Shown here: one piece after another, positions 20,286 to 31,812 of the stretch
Position numbering within the stretch: position 1 is the first letter of the stretch
Layout: each line of letters starts with the position of its first letter
Source of the DNA: Acanthamoeba lenticulata
Lineage: Eukaryota; Discosea; Longamoebia; Acanthamoebidae
Assembly: GCA_002179805.1 (NCBI GenBank)
Contig: NAVB01000577.1
Span: 1 to 53,246 of the forward strand
Direction: 5' to 3'
Length of the DNA: 53,246 nt
Position numbers and translations under genes: made by a program
Notes under the pieces: model-generated
Seen by the model: the letters and a program-made list of their open reading frames with translations, nothing else
Told to the model about the DNA's origin: nothing
The model's database searches: none

Positions 20286-21171
20286 GACGACTTGGTCTTC
20301 TTTCTCTACAAGAGAAGCTGCGCTGTGGGGGCTTCAAAGGCGTGGCGGGTTTGGTGAGTATTAGATGTGCAGCGGTGGTGAAGAGAGAGTTTTTATGTGT
20401 GCGGTCGGGCGGCGCTAGCGCACACCAGGACGAGGTGGTAGACCATCATCTCGTTCAGGTGTTGCATGTGGTGGCCCGGTCGGAACTATTACTTGACCTC
20501 ACTAACTTTCAGTTCTTCCAGAAATGTCACACGAACAAGCACCCGTCGCCGAGGCATGCTGGCCTTTTTAAGGTGGCGGCGGTAAAAAGGCCCAACCGTG
20601 GCCGTGACCGAGTGCTGGAGACCGACGATCACGACGGTCTTGTCTGTCGCCTTCTCGTTGGCTGCCGGTTTTTTCTCTCTTGTCTGCGATCCCTCCAACA
20701 AGACAGACAGGCTCGGTGGAGTACGGAGCTTTGACATCGTCTTATCCAGCTTGTTGCCGATCTCGAGCAACACGGAGGTGTTGCGTCGCCCCCATCTTCA
20801 CGTGCCTCGTTTTTCGAGCGTTCCTTTGTCCCTCGTTTCTCTTTCCCTGTGACGACTCTGTCTGCCCACCTCACCAAGTGAGTGCACTTACCGCTTTGCC
20901 GCAAAGAACCGCGCCACACGCGTGACTCGTGTCGCACATGCAAATACAACACGGCCTGGTGCTGGGGATGTCGCAGAACGGCGCCTGGGCGGTCCAGGGC
21001 CTCTCTTCTTGGCGGAAGCCTCCCTGTCGAAGGGAGCCCCAAGCAAGGGCGTAGATGACAGGCACCGTACTGGATGGATCACGGGCTCGGGTCACAGCCC
21101 CTGGCCTCTTCCCTGAGCACGGAAGCGGCCGCCTGTATTCATTTACACCCAAGGACTTGAACACATCAGGC
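20286..21171. other. Divergent intergenic region between C2 and B2
   Basis: About 890 bases that must carry the promoters of the C2 (-) and B2 (+) genes. No coding frame with recognisable features and no repeat was seen. Confidence 0.5.
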
Positions 21172-22240
21172 ATGAAGAGCACAAAGGTCCTCGTCTTTGT
21201 TTGGCTTGTCCTCCTTGTCATCGTCAGCAACATGCATCAGACCGCCGGGCAGACGGACGTCTCTCCCACCTTCTCGCCGGACCTCACCCCGTCAGCACAG
21301 CCCTCACCAGACCCATCCCCACCGGCTTCCCCGGATCCCTCTCCGGCGGCTTCGCCTTCGCCTTCGCCTGACCCCTCATCGGACCCGTCTTCGTCGGCTT
21401 CTCCTGGCCCCTCTCCCGCGGCTTCGCCTTCGCCTTCGCCTTTGCCAGCTGCTGTTTCGCCGTCACCCTCGGCCGAGCCTTCTCCCTCGGCGTCGGCCCA
21501 AGCGTCGCCAGCGCCTTCGGTTTCGGCATCGCCGGCAGTCTCAGCATCAGCCCAAGCATCACCGTCGCCCTCTGGTGCCGCTACGTCACCCGCGGCCTCA
21601 GGTTCGCCATCCGCGGCCGCTTCGCCGTCGGCGATCCCTCCGTCTTCCTCGCCGTCGCCGTCATCGCCGTCATCTCCGTCACCTTCGCCATCGCCTTCAT
21701 CGGCCAGCGCCATCGACACCCAAAAGAGCGAAAGCGGCCTGAGCAGTGGCGAGCGGGTCGCCCTCGGGGTGTCTCTTGCTGTCGGGGTACGTCACCATCA
21801 CCACTACCACCGTCGTAGCCACCAGGCTCGTGCATCGTTGCCGATTGAACTCACCGCGGGCGGGGAACGAACAGCTCCCGATTCTCTTGATAGTCGTGGC
21901 GGTGGTGACTGTGGCTGTGGGCGTGATGCTCTACCGACGAGTGAACAAGCAGCAGGCGTCTTTGTCTTCGTCCTCCAGCGGCGTCAGGCCAAGCCCGCGC
22001 TCGGCCGCAGGTGCGGCGCTCTACCGCAGCCGGGTGGTGCCCACCTCCACGAACCCACCAGTCGCGGGTCTTGCGGACGACGAGGCCGACCTGGAAGCTG
22101 TCGAAGGAGGCAGTGGCGCAAGGGGCATGGAGAAGACGTCTTCGCAAACATCGTTGTCTTCAGTCTCTTCGCTCGACAGCGGCTGGCGGCGAGACAACAA
22201 GAGCACGATCGACCTGTTTGAAGACATGCAGCCAGTGTGA
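21172..22240 (+). CDS. Family B copy 2: mucin-like single-pass membrane protein
   Basis: Two exons, 21172-21786 and 21875-22240, phase 0, 326 residues. ATG 21172 opens a signal peptide (VLVFVWLVLLVIVSNM...TAGQ). The ectodomain is almost wholly Ser/Pro/Ala. The intron falls just before the membrane span (LPILLIVVAVVTVAVGVMLY), as in copy 1. The tail carries AALYRSRVV, STNPPVAG, TSLSSVSSLDSG and ends DLFEDMQPV, matching copy 1. Likely an O-glycosylated surface protein with a signalling tail; function unknown. An in-frame ATG at 21055 exists, but it would put extra residues before the signal peptide, so 21172 is preferred. Confidence 0.83.
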
Positions 22241-23065
22241 ACACTGAGCCTTGACACCGTGACCACGCGTGTACAGCAGCAGCAACAGCAGCAGCAGAAG
22301 AAGAACTTCTCCCTCTACACCGCCCAAGGAACAAACAAAAAAAGGGGGGGGTTGGCTGGCGGAGTCTGGTGAAGTTCGTGGGGCGCAAACAGCGTACACA
22401 AACGAAATATCGTGCAGTGATGCTGTTGCCCCCCAACGTCGGGCAACAACTGTACGAGGCGTGCCCCAACAGTTGAAGGCGATTGGCGCTATTCTTTCGC
22501 CCAGCAATGTCGACGAACGTGGCCACACGCATGCCATCTGCTCACGTGAGCCCCTTAGCGCGTGACCTCTGTGTTAGCGCGTGCGCATTTACCGCCCACA
22601 GCATTGGCTGGATCGATCCGGAATTTAGCCGCTGCGTGCCAGGAATGGGGCGTGCTCGTCGACAACTTTACCAAAAATTGTAAGTCAGTTGAATCTCCGA
22701 ATTTTACGGATGATACACACCTCGTGCATAGCGGGAGTTTGTTAAATCTAAGTTCCACCTCAACCGGAGGGTCCACGTGGAAGACCTGCATGCTCAAGAA
22801 ACCAGAAAGTGCTCGAAGCTCTCTGTGTCGTGTCTCCCTCCCCACACCTCACAGGTCCAAACACAAGCACACCTCGACGCCCGCACACGCTAAAGCCGGC
22901 CCCACCTCAGCCCAGTCTCGGCAGCTGGTCGTCGCCCTCTTTTAGGCTTTGCCAAACCCCATTCGCACTTGAGAGACCTCGACCCTTTCGCGGCCTCGGA
23001 GAGCGACCTCAAGCGTCTCTCGAGTCTTGCCTTCAAAACCTGCTCTCGGACGGCCCTCCACCCCA
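22241..23065. other. Intergenic stretch between B2 and A2
   Basis: About 825 bases, B2 3' flank and A2 upstream region. No supported coding frame. An open frame runs into A2 from 23027 but starts at TTG. Confidence 0.5.
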
Positions 23066-23851
23066 ATGACTTCAGTCACAGCGCCTCTTGTTTCGACGAC
23101 CTCCTGCGGCGACACCTTCGTCGTTGGGTCTGCTGCCCCCGCGAGTCCTCCGCCATTCGCGGCCTTGGGAGGTCACGAACATGTACCTCTGACTTCAATT
23201 CCGACTCTGGCCTCAGCCTTGCTGGCTGACGCTGGTTCGGTGCATCACGTGCATAGCTTCCTGGCTTCTCTCGCCGTTAAGTCCAATGCGCAATGGGCCA
23301 CGGCCCAGCAGACCTGGGCTACGCCGCAGCGTCGACGGCGACGAGCTTCTGCTGACGCGTCCAGCACCACCCTCGAGGGTAGTTCCTCCGCTAGTGGCGA
23401 GCCGAGTGCCGATGGCACGCGACCGCGCAAGCAGAGGCGAACCCGAGCAGCAAGCACCGCCTCCAGCAGCACGGCTGTTGATGGTGAGACCGCGACCGCC
23501 ACGACCACCACGACCGCCACGCGAAAGCGACGGCCCAGCAGGCAGCGGAGTAACACGACGACAGCTGCAGGTCTACGACAACAGCAGACGACACAGGAGC
23601 GCACACCGAGCGAGCTCCACCACCATCACGGCGAGAGGAGGTCTCCCACCTCCATCGCCTTCCTTTTGAACGACGACACGGCGGAAGCCAACAACGACGA
23701 CGTCTTCTCCTTCTTCACCTCTGACTCGTCGCCTTCATCGTCGCCACCTTCGCACTCTCCAGCCGTGCAAGAACCGTTGGTCATGGAAGACCAAGGAGGT
23801 TACCCCTTCTCGTGCTCGTTCGTCCTTGAGCGAAGGGCCACCGCCCACTGA
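23066..23851 (+). CDS. Family A copy 2: basic Ser/Thr-rich protein of unknown function
   Basis: Single exon, 261 residues, ATG at 23066. It carries HEHVPLTSIPTLASALLADA and HSFLASLAVK, basic PQRRRRRAS, KQRRTR, TRKRRPSRQR, then TSIAFLLNDD and a Ser-rich end. These blocks match the 14169-14912 protein in order and sequence. The basic clusters suggest a nuclear protein. No known domain was recognised. Position mirrors copy 1 at the outer edge of the cluster. Confidence 0.72.
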   Translation: MTSVTAPLVSTTSCGDTFVVGSAAPASPPPFAALGGHEHVPLTSIPTLASALLADAGSVHHVHSFLASLAVKSNAQWATAQQTWATPQRRRRRASADASSTTLEGSSSASGEPSADGTRPRKQRRTRAASTASSSTAVDGETATATTTTTATRKRRPSRQRSNTTTAAGLRQQQTTQERTPSELHHHHGERRSPTSIAFLLNDDTAEANNDDVFSFFTSDSSPSSSPPSHSPAVQEPLVMEDQGGYPFSCSFVLERRATAH

Positions 23852-24102
23852 ACTGAACCAACGGCCGCCCCTCTACACCCCCACATCATTCCTCCTCCAC
23901 CCACCTCTTTTTGTAAAACCACGTATATACAATCGCACCCAACAACATGAAACAAGTACAACAAGAAGCATACAGCATTCACATCCTTTCCTACACACGC
24001 GTGTTCTTCGTGTACTCGCTTTGAGCCTCCAACGCGTAAACGATTCGTCCCCTCGTTGTTCAAAACAAAACAAAACAAAACAAAATTTTAAGAAGGGAGC
24101 GC

Positions 24103-24749
24103 TCAGGCAGCGTTGTCCTGCTCCTCCTTGATGACGAACACACTGCAGCCGGGCGGGGCGTGCTGGAGGAGGTAGGCGCTGGTGGAACCCAGAAACACTT
24201 TGCCCACGCCCCCAAGCCCTCGTGTGCCCATGCACACCATGTCCACTTCCCTGTGCGCCCCTCCTCTCAGTACGTGGCTTAATGCAAGGCATAAGCATAA
24301 GGGGGCTGGCTACCTCTTTTCAATCTGGTGAAGGAGGCCCTCCCTGGTGTCCTTCGTGTAGGCAATCTTCTCCTCGATTTGGTCCTGCAGAGGTAGAAGT
24401 CAAATCAGTTGTCCTGACCGACAAGTGGTGGCACAGGCTAGGGGGAGACAACGCACCTCGCTTCGGCCCTCAGCGGTGCACATGCTCACGGCACGCCGCA
24501 TGATCTTCTTGGCTCGCAGCTCCAGCATGTCCATCACGCTAGACACGTCCATGAACTGCGCCCCCTCGACGAGGTCAACTACACACACATTGAGCAAGGG
24601 CGCTAGGTGGCACTGCGTACACGTCCAGGGTGGAAGTCCTCTATTGTGTGCACGAGGAGGAGAAAGTCATCGGGCTTGGTCACCTCCAGCGCTCGCCGCA
24701 GCGCAGCGAACGAGTTCTCTGAGCCATCGAGTGCCACCAATACCTTCAT
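24103..24749 (-). CDS. Universal stress protein (USP) family
   Basis: Four exons, 24749-24623, 24578-24457, 24384-24314, 24250-24103, 155 residues, the usual USP length. It starts MKVLVALDGSENSF, the beta-strand/loop that opens USP folds. The last exon carries VCMGTRGLGGVGKVFLGSTS, which fits the ATP-binding pattern G-x2-G-x9-G-S, so this is probably an ATP-binding USP. The first intron is only 44 bp. Cytoplasmic; role in stress response is family knowledge, not shown here. Confidence 0.9.
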
Positions 24750-24949
24750 ACTGGAGTCTTTTGTGTGTAGTGCTTCTAAAACTGCAGCGGCGGTTCGTCT
24801 GCGTTTGCCTTGTTCTTCTCCCTTGTCTGCTTCAGCCCCGATGAATGTCGACGCAAACCGAGGCTACTGTGCGAGATTTTATGGAAAACTGTAGCAACTT
24901 TATACGACGGAACGTTGAGCGCTTCCCCTTGACGACCTGTCCCTTCTTC

Positions 24950-27900
24950 TCAGAAGGGATACTTGCGCTTGCTCTTGCCCTTGCCCTTACCGCCTACTGG
25001 TGGCTTCTTGGTTTCTTCGTCGTCCTTTTCGTCGTCGTCCTCGCCGCCATCTTCGTCGTCATCGGGGTTGTACCATCCAGCGGGCAGGGCCTCGTCACCA
25101 TCCTGCTTGTCCTCTCCCTCCCCATCCTCCTCGTCCTTTGTCTCATCAGCGTCCATCGACGTGCTGGTCTGCGCCTCTTCGTCGGCCTCTTCTTTGGTCT
25201 TGTCCTGGAAGGGCGTGTTGTCGAGGCACGAGGGCAGTGCCGTCAGGTAGTCCAGCGTGTAGATGTTCTCGTCACACCTGTTGCCCCCGATCCCCCGAGT
25301 CAACAACGACAACGACATCAACAACATCAACACCTCAACAAGAAGAGAGCGCGCGGGCGTACAGCTTGGAGAGGGCCGAGTAGTGGGTGGTGACGCCCTT
25401 GTAGAGCAGCCGCAGGATGGCGGGGAGGGACGCGGTGGCCTGCGTCGTCTCAGCCGCTCCCAGCGAGGGTCGCGCGGCCCTACACGATGCATCGCGATCA
25501 TGCGATGAGCACGTGCCCAGGCGCAGGTCCGATGGGGGAAGAAGGACGTACTTGAGCGAGGCGCCGTGGTGGGTGAAGAGGTGCGTCATCCACAGGAGGT
25601 GGAACTCCATGTGCGGCGACTCAGGCAGGATCTGCGCGCATACGAGGCCGAGTCAGCCAGAACAGCCCTTCAATCGCACCACAGAGAGAAAGCGGTTTGT
25701 ACCCGGCCGATGAAGGACGTGAAGCGCTGGAGGTAGTGGTCGGGCAGGTGGGCCGCGACAAGCTGAATCTGATGCGGCGGGACTGCGTGATAGACCTCGC
25801 TGATGAGGTCCTCCTCGTTCAAGCGCAGCGCCATCTGCACAACAGCAGCGGATGAGTAAAACGACACCGGCCTCGGTGGTGGTGGTGGTGGTGGAGGAAA
25901 GGAAAGGCCAAGGAGGCGCCGACGTACGATGAGGGCCTTGAGGTGGTGGCCTTCGGCGAGGACCTTGCGGATGTTGGCCGGGGTGATGTCGAGGTCGAGA
26001 TCGAACGGGTCGAACACGAGGCGGTCGTCGAGGGAGTAGATCAGGAGGCCCTCGGTGGTGGCCGCCGCCCAGCTGCGGCCCGTGGGCGCGAAGCGGAGGG
26101 ACTTGCACCGGATCTCGAGCGTCGTCGACCGCTTGGAGGCGAGCTCGCCCACCTTGACGCCCGGGAGCGTCTTGTCGATGCGGCCCTTGCGGCCCTCGGC
26201 CTCGGCGTCGCTGTCGGGGTCCTCGTCGTCGATGAGGTCCATCGGCCCGGCCTCGGTGAGCATGCGGCTGTCGAGGAAGTCGACCGTGCCGCCGATCGAG
26301 CGGTTGTGCGAGAGCTGGTAGCGCTTGATCCGCATGCGCTGTGCGACCTCGTACATGACGACCCACTTGCTCCGGCCGGCGCCCATGATGATCCGTCCGT
26401 CGGCCGAGTAGCACAGCGTCGTGAAGTGCTTCGACGCCGCCGAGTTCTTGGCCGTGCGTCGGTCGTTGGCCGTGCGCCCGCCCGAGATGTCGTTTCGCCC
26501 TTCGATCATGCCGATGTAAGTGGCCGTGGAGGTCTCCCAGAAGTGGATGTTGCCGTCGAGCGTGGCCGTCGCCAGCTCCTTGCCGTCGGGCCGGAACGCG
26601 ACCGCGAGCACGTCGCTGCTGTGTCGCAGCAGGTCTGGCGTCGCACCGGTCGTGAAGATGTCCCACAGCCGCACCGTACCATCCCTGCCCCCAGCCCGCA
26701 AGCGTGAGCTCATGAAGAATAATAACAAAATAATAATAATAATAAACAAAAGAACGAACCAAGAAGCCGAGGCCAGGAGGGGTTTGGCCTGGGAGGGCGA
26801 GAAGGCTAACGCGGAGAGGGGCGCCTCATGGCCCGCCAGCACGTCGAGCAGCTTGCCCGTTTGCACCGACCTGCGCACAAACAGACGAGAGCACGACAGC
26901 AAGAGTGGTGTCAGTCTCGCGCGTCCATTACGAGGGACAAAGCGAGCCGCACCAAACGTAGATCTCAAAGGGGTCGATGGCACCGGCGCAGACGATCTCA
27001 CCGCTGGGATCAGCCGCCAGGCACGACAGCTGGGCCGACTCGTTGTTGCTCACGAACGTGCGGAAGTTGCGGTACCGGACCAAGTCAAACGCCCTGCAGG
27101 CAGGCCACATCACCACCTGCGCGTCAGCGCCGTGCGAGCCGCGCGCCAGCAGAGGAGCTCGTCTGTGGGCCCTCGCGTGGGACGCCGTACCGGACGCTGC
27201 CGTCGAGAGAGCAGGAGAAGACCGAGTGGCCGAGCGGCGAGAAGGTGATGTCGGTCACGGGCGCCTTGTGCTCGTTGAACGTCACGTAGCAGAAGCCGCT
27301 GGTCGTGTTCCACAGCTTCACCTTGCCGTAGTCGTCGGCCGTGGCTGCGCGCAATGGCTCAGTGGTGAACTTGGGGGAGGGAGGGAGAGAAGGGCCGGTA
27401 CCAATGACGCTGGCATCGGGCGCGTAGGCGATGGCGTTCATGTCCTGGAAGTGGCCCTGCTGCTTGAGGACGTAGGTCTCCGACTGCCACTCCCACACGA
27501 GCAACTGGCCGAGCTTGGCCGAGCCAAAGGCGAGCCACTCGCCCGAGGGCGAGACGGCGGCGGTCGAGAGCGAAGAGGTCGAGATGGACAGCGTGTGGAG
27601 AGTGACCACCCGCGAGTTCCCCTTGTCGGTGAGGTCAATGTCGTCCTCCTGGACATCGTACACCGAGAAGACGCCGCTGTTGAACGCAATCACCAGGATG
27701 CCTGGCATACCACAAAAAAATGGGGAAAATCAATACGATTCTTTTGGAAAACAAATAAATAACACACAATACAAATAAATAATTTAAAAAAAAACAAAAA
27801 CAAAAACAAAAACCGAGGCTGCGGTTCATACCGGTCTTGCGCGAGTAAGCGGCGGAGCGGGCGCGGACGTGGTCCTGAGTGAGACCTTGCTTCTTGACGA

Positions 27901-29164
27901 TCTTCCACCTGCCGGAAAGCAGCCGGAAGTCGTTGGGCTCAGTGCCGTCCTCCTTCTTGACGTGCACATGTGGCTTCTCGGCCGAGGATTCCTCGACCAT
28001 GGCCGCGGTGCCGTTTTCTTCGTCCGAGTCCTCCTCCTCTTTCTTGATGGTGGTGCTCTTGCGCCACTTCCACACGAAAACAGATCCCTCTCGGCCGATC
28101 GTGTAGATCTAAAGTACAAAAGGCATCAAAAAAATAAGAATAAAATTCATTAAAAACAAAAATATCACATTAAAATAAAATTAAAAAAGCGTACGATTTT
28201 GTCGTTCTTGCCAAAGAAGGCGGCGATGACGGCATCGCGGTGGCCGGAGAGGGTGAACGGGAGGAAGCCCTCGGTGGGGTGGAGCGAGTAGAGGCGCGAG
28301 GTCATGTCGCGCGAGGTGGTCAAAAAGTACTGCGAGTCCGACGACCAGTCGATGTTGGTCACGTCATCGTGGTGACCTTGTTTTTTGCCACATTCAACGC
28401 CGAGTGGGCGTTTGTGCGTGAGCCACGGTTGTAAGCGATGTGGCGAGGGAAGAGACGGGCGAGATGGTACCGCCATAAGTGCGGACGAGAACGAAGGGAG
28501 CAAACTCCTTGTGCACGGAGGGCGTGCGCCACACGCGCACGTAGTGGCCGTAGGTGGAGGCCAAGTACTTGCCGTCGGGGCTGAACTTGAGGCTGCGCAC
28601 GGGCTTTTTGAAGTTGAAGTGCGACAGCACCACGCCCTTGTGGAAGTTGGTCAGCACCGCCCGGCCGTCTGGCGCGGACGAGAACGAAGCTGTGGTGAGC
28701 AAAGGGAAGGGTTCAAGAAGACAGCGGACAGCAGACGCACCCTCATCGACAGTGATGAGCAAGTTGCCGTTAGGAGAAAGCGCCATGTGCTTGATGTTGG
28801 TGCGATTTTGAAAAGGGAGAGTGTGCGAAGTGTTGCTGTCGAGTGCAGAGCGAAAGAGAAAAGGGGAAGAGCTTAGCGGGGGATGAAGTGCTGGAAAATG
28901 AAACACAAATGCGAGAACAACTTACTTGACAAGATCGAACACCGTCACGCGGTTGCCCACCGGGCTAAGGAGTGAGTTGCCGTCAGGGGTGAACAGCACA
29001 TTTCCCTTTCGATAGACGCTTCCGCACAAATTGGAGAACTGGGAGGATGAAGATGAGAGATTAATTTGCGGAGCCAAGATAATATATAAAAAAAAGCCGG
29101 CCTGGCACAAACAGCGTTTGCCCACAACATGGAAATGATTCTTCCTTACCTTGTAGGCGTACAT
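24950..29164 (-). CDS. PWP2: Periodic tryptophan protein 2 (PWP2/UTP1), U3 snoRNP small-subunit processome component
   Basis: WD40-repeat protein of the UTP-B complex that acts in the nucleolus on pre-18S rRNA processing. Fifteen exons: 29164-29150, 29038-28926, 28835-28741, 28689-28471, 28376-28195, 28108-27832, 27701-27402, 27344-27191, 27093-26953, 26870-26760, 26684-25928, 25834-25703, 25631-25552, 25479-25363, 25277-24950; total 1006 residues, in frame. The order of blocks follows PWP2: FSNLCGSVYRKGN, SPVGNRVTVFDL, the repeats KVKLWNTTSGFCYVTF, FEIYVW, SASWDGTVRLWD, EGLLIYSLDDR, then the C-terminal helical region (MALRLNEE, YTLDYL) and an acidic/Lys tail. The first coding exon is only five codons. 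Confidence 0.93.
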
Positions 29165-29418
29165 GCCGAGGGGAAGCAGCCGCTGTAGAGATCAATGGAC
29201 GGACAAAACCCACACAAACAACTCCCACTCCGTGACCTTGTGGAAGGAAAATGGAAACGGAAAAGGGATGCGAAGAAATTCAGAAGAAGCAGAAAAAAAA
29301 GAAGCAAGACGGCGCTTGTACAAGCTCCCTCACTCTCTTCCTCTTCCACTGGCCTTTCCCTTGGCCTTGTTGCATCTCCCGCTTGACGTTATTCCATGTA
29401 ACCCCCCTTCCATGGGGC

Positions 29419-29940
29419 TCAGTCATCGGAGACAAGGCCATTGCGTTCAATGATAAGCGCCAGCACGCCATTGAGGAGCATCACAAACCACAGCAGCCAG
29501 TCGAAGAGGGAGAAGAATAGAGTGGCGCTCCATGTGTAAGGCATTTCGCAGGCTCCACCGAAGCGCTCGTCAAACGAGGACATATCCTTGGCCAGGAGCG
29601 CCCAAGGCACCACCCAGAAGAGGAACATGAATAAGGAAGAGAAGACCACGATACCCGTGCAGGCGTAGTGCTTGGCGGGAGAGTGCTCCATGAACTGGTA
29701 AGCGCCCCAGAGTGGAATACAGACCAGGCCGAGCACAATGGAAAGGATGGTGACTGTTTCACCCAATCCCACCGTGCGGTCACTCACCTGAAAGCTTGCT
29801 GACGAGTAGCCGTCGCAGTCGCTGTCAGAGCCGTCTCGGCTGCCAGCGTAGAGACCCACGTTGAGCATGGAGATTATGACAATCACCAACGCAACGAAGA
29901 TCCCCAGCGTGCCATAGTTGAAAATCTTGAGGAACCCCAT
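29419..29940 (-). CDS. Four-span membrane protein of unknown function
   Basis: Single exon, 173 residues, ATG 29940. Four hydrophobic segments are visible: about residues 10-32, 60-83, 92-118 and 137-160, with a Ser/Asp-rich loop after the first and a Cys-containing loop before the last. The layout is like MARVEL or tetraspan-type proteins, but no signature was recognised. The start lies about 460 bp from the ARPC2 start on the other strand, so they share an upstream region. A TATATA-like run sits a few bases before the ATG. Confidence 0.75.
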   Translation of the reverse strand: MGFLKIFNYGTLGIFVALVIVIISMLNVGLYAGSRDGSDSDCDGYSSASFQVSDRTVGLGETVTILSIVLGLVCIPLWGAYQFMEHSPAKHYACTGIVVFSSLFMFLFWVVPWALLAKDMSSFDERFGGACEMPYTWSATLFFSLFDWLLWFVMLLNGVLALIIERNGLVSDD

Positions 29941-30398
29941 TCCACTATATAATGTTCTTCGAGGGCAAAAGTAGGAGTTGTCGAAGAGCTATTCGAAGTG
30001 GATTTGAGATGGCGGGAGTGGGAAAAGAGAGGCAAAGTAGTGAGTGCGCAGATGTACAGAGTGCGCTCCTAACCTGCTCACAGCCGAAGGTAGATAAGAA
30101 GTTTGGGGATGATTTGTCTAGTAGTAGTGTCAAGTACCCTATCTAACCACTTCCTTTCCTGGAGTCAAGCGCAGACCACAGCGCCAAGGACTCAAGGCGC
30201 CTCCTGGAGACAAACGGCACGCCCACCCGCCAAAAGGACATGTCGGCAGAAAACATTTTTTTCGAGGATAAAGCCTGGCAGCAAAACCACCAATAAATGA
30301 ATTGGGCAACCGCCAACCGCAACGCAAGAGCAACGCACACCAACCATTTCTTGTTCTGCATACTTTTACTTGGCCCCACGTAAAAGCTAAACAACATC
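29941..30398. promoter_or_regulatory. Divergent upstream region of the tetraspan gene and ARPC2
   Basis: A 458-bp head-to-head gap that must hold both promoters. No specific element is assigned beyond the TATATA-like run near 29944. No coding frame of note. Confidence 0.4.
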
Positions 30399-31599
30399 AT
30401 GATTCTTCTTGAGACTGGCAGCCGCATTTTGGAGGAGGTTATCCGCCAGAGGGTTCAGAGGTTTGTGCCGCTACCACCACTTCACTGCGCTCGAGCTTCA
30501 TTTTTTCCACTTGTGCGCCACTTGATTAACCACGCACATTTTTTTCACACAGTGAGAAGAGGGAGGCGGTCGACATCACCCTTGCCGATTTCGATGGCGT
30601 GCAGTATCACATTGCCACCAACCCCAACCAGAGGAACCTCGTTACTGTCTCTATCCAGTGGCACTGCATCAGCCAGATGAAGCAGTTCGGAACCGATGCC
30701 AAGGTCCAGAGCTTCTACGGCCCCCTCGTCACCTCGGCTGAGACGGGTTATGACTACACCCTCCAGTTCGATCTTGACAATCTCGGCGCGGACAAGGGTA
30801 TTGCTTGCTTCGCTTCTCCCCCCCCCCTCTCTTTTACCATCTGTCTTTGCTTATCAGTTACCTTTCAGACAACCTGGCCGGCAAGATCGCCCTTTTCAAG
30901 CGTACTGTCGTGGCCGCTCCTCTTGAGGCTGTGTTCGACGGCAAGCCTGGTCTGCCGCCTGTGATCACCATCAACTACCGCAACAATGAGGCCGTCTACC
31001 TCAAGAGGGAGGGCAACAACGTGGCCGTGATCTTCTCGATCAACTTCAAGGACAAGGACGACATTGTTATTGGCAAGGTCTTCCTGCAGGAGCTTGAGGC
31101 TGCTCGCAGGACCATCAACAACGCTCCTGCCGTCACCTTCTCGCAGAAGGAGAGGCCGCTCGAGCTCAAGGGTGTCCAGGGTGTCTACGAAGGCGAGGAC
31201 CAGGGCTTCGTCACTTTCCGTACGTCACTATGCCCTAGCTAAAGCACGAAAGTGAGCCCCTTGTTCTTTGTTGCTTATCTTCTCGTCCGCAGTGCTCTTC
31301 GGCCCGCACATTCACGAGACCAGGAGGGGCAAGACCATCGATACCATCCACCTGTACGTCCGCGCCCCTTGCCTCGACGGGGGCCGTTGCGTTCTTGTGG
31401 CGGCGTCGGCTCACCGTTTTCATCTTGTTCCAGGTTCCGTAACTACCTGCACTACCACATCAAGTGCTCGAAGGCCTTCCTGCACACCCGCATGAGGCTG
31501 CGCGTGGAGGAGCTGCTCCAGGTGCTCAACCGCGCCAAGATCAAGCACGCCAACAAGGACATGAAGACCATGTCGGGCAGGACCTTCAAGAGGGCTTAA
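30399..31599 (+). CDS. ARPC2: Arp2/3 complex subunit 2 (ARPC2, p34)
   Basis: One of two scaffold subunits that hold Arp2 and Arp3 and contact the mother filament in actin branching. Five exons, 30399-30460, 30553-30797, 30869-31219, 31293-31353, 31434-31599, total 294 residues against about 300 in animals. Family motifs: [51 protein letters not shown] [19 protein letters not shown], and the C-terminal VLNRAK...[11 protein letters not shown]. The complex was first purified from Acanthamoeba, in keeping with the organism call. The third donor follows CC (TTTCC/GTACGT), giving Leu at the junction. Confidence 0.97.
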
Positions 31600-31812
31600 G
31601 TCTGGTCTCTTCAAGAATTGGCAATAAATCTTCCCTGTATCTCTTCAACCTGGTGCATTGTGGGCCAAAAAATGAAGCAGAGTCGATAAAATTCAATCAA
31701 GAATCTCTGTAATTTGTTTACACTGGAGGGGGTACAACCCCCTGCTAAACTCACACGCCTCATAGAAGGACCGAGCAAAGCAGCAAAAAGAAGGCACCAG
31801 AGGATGGCGCGA

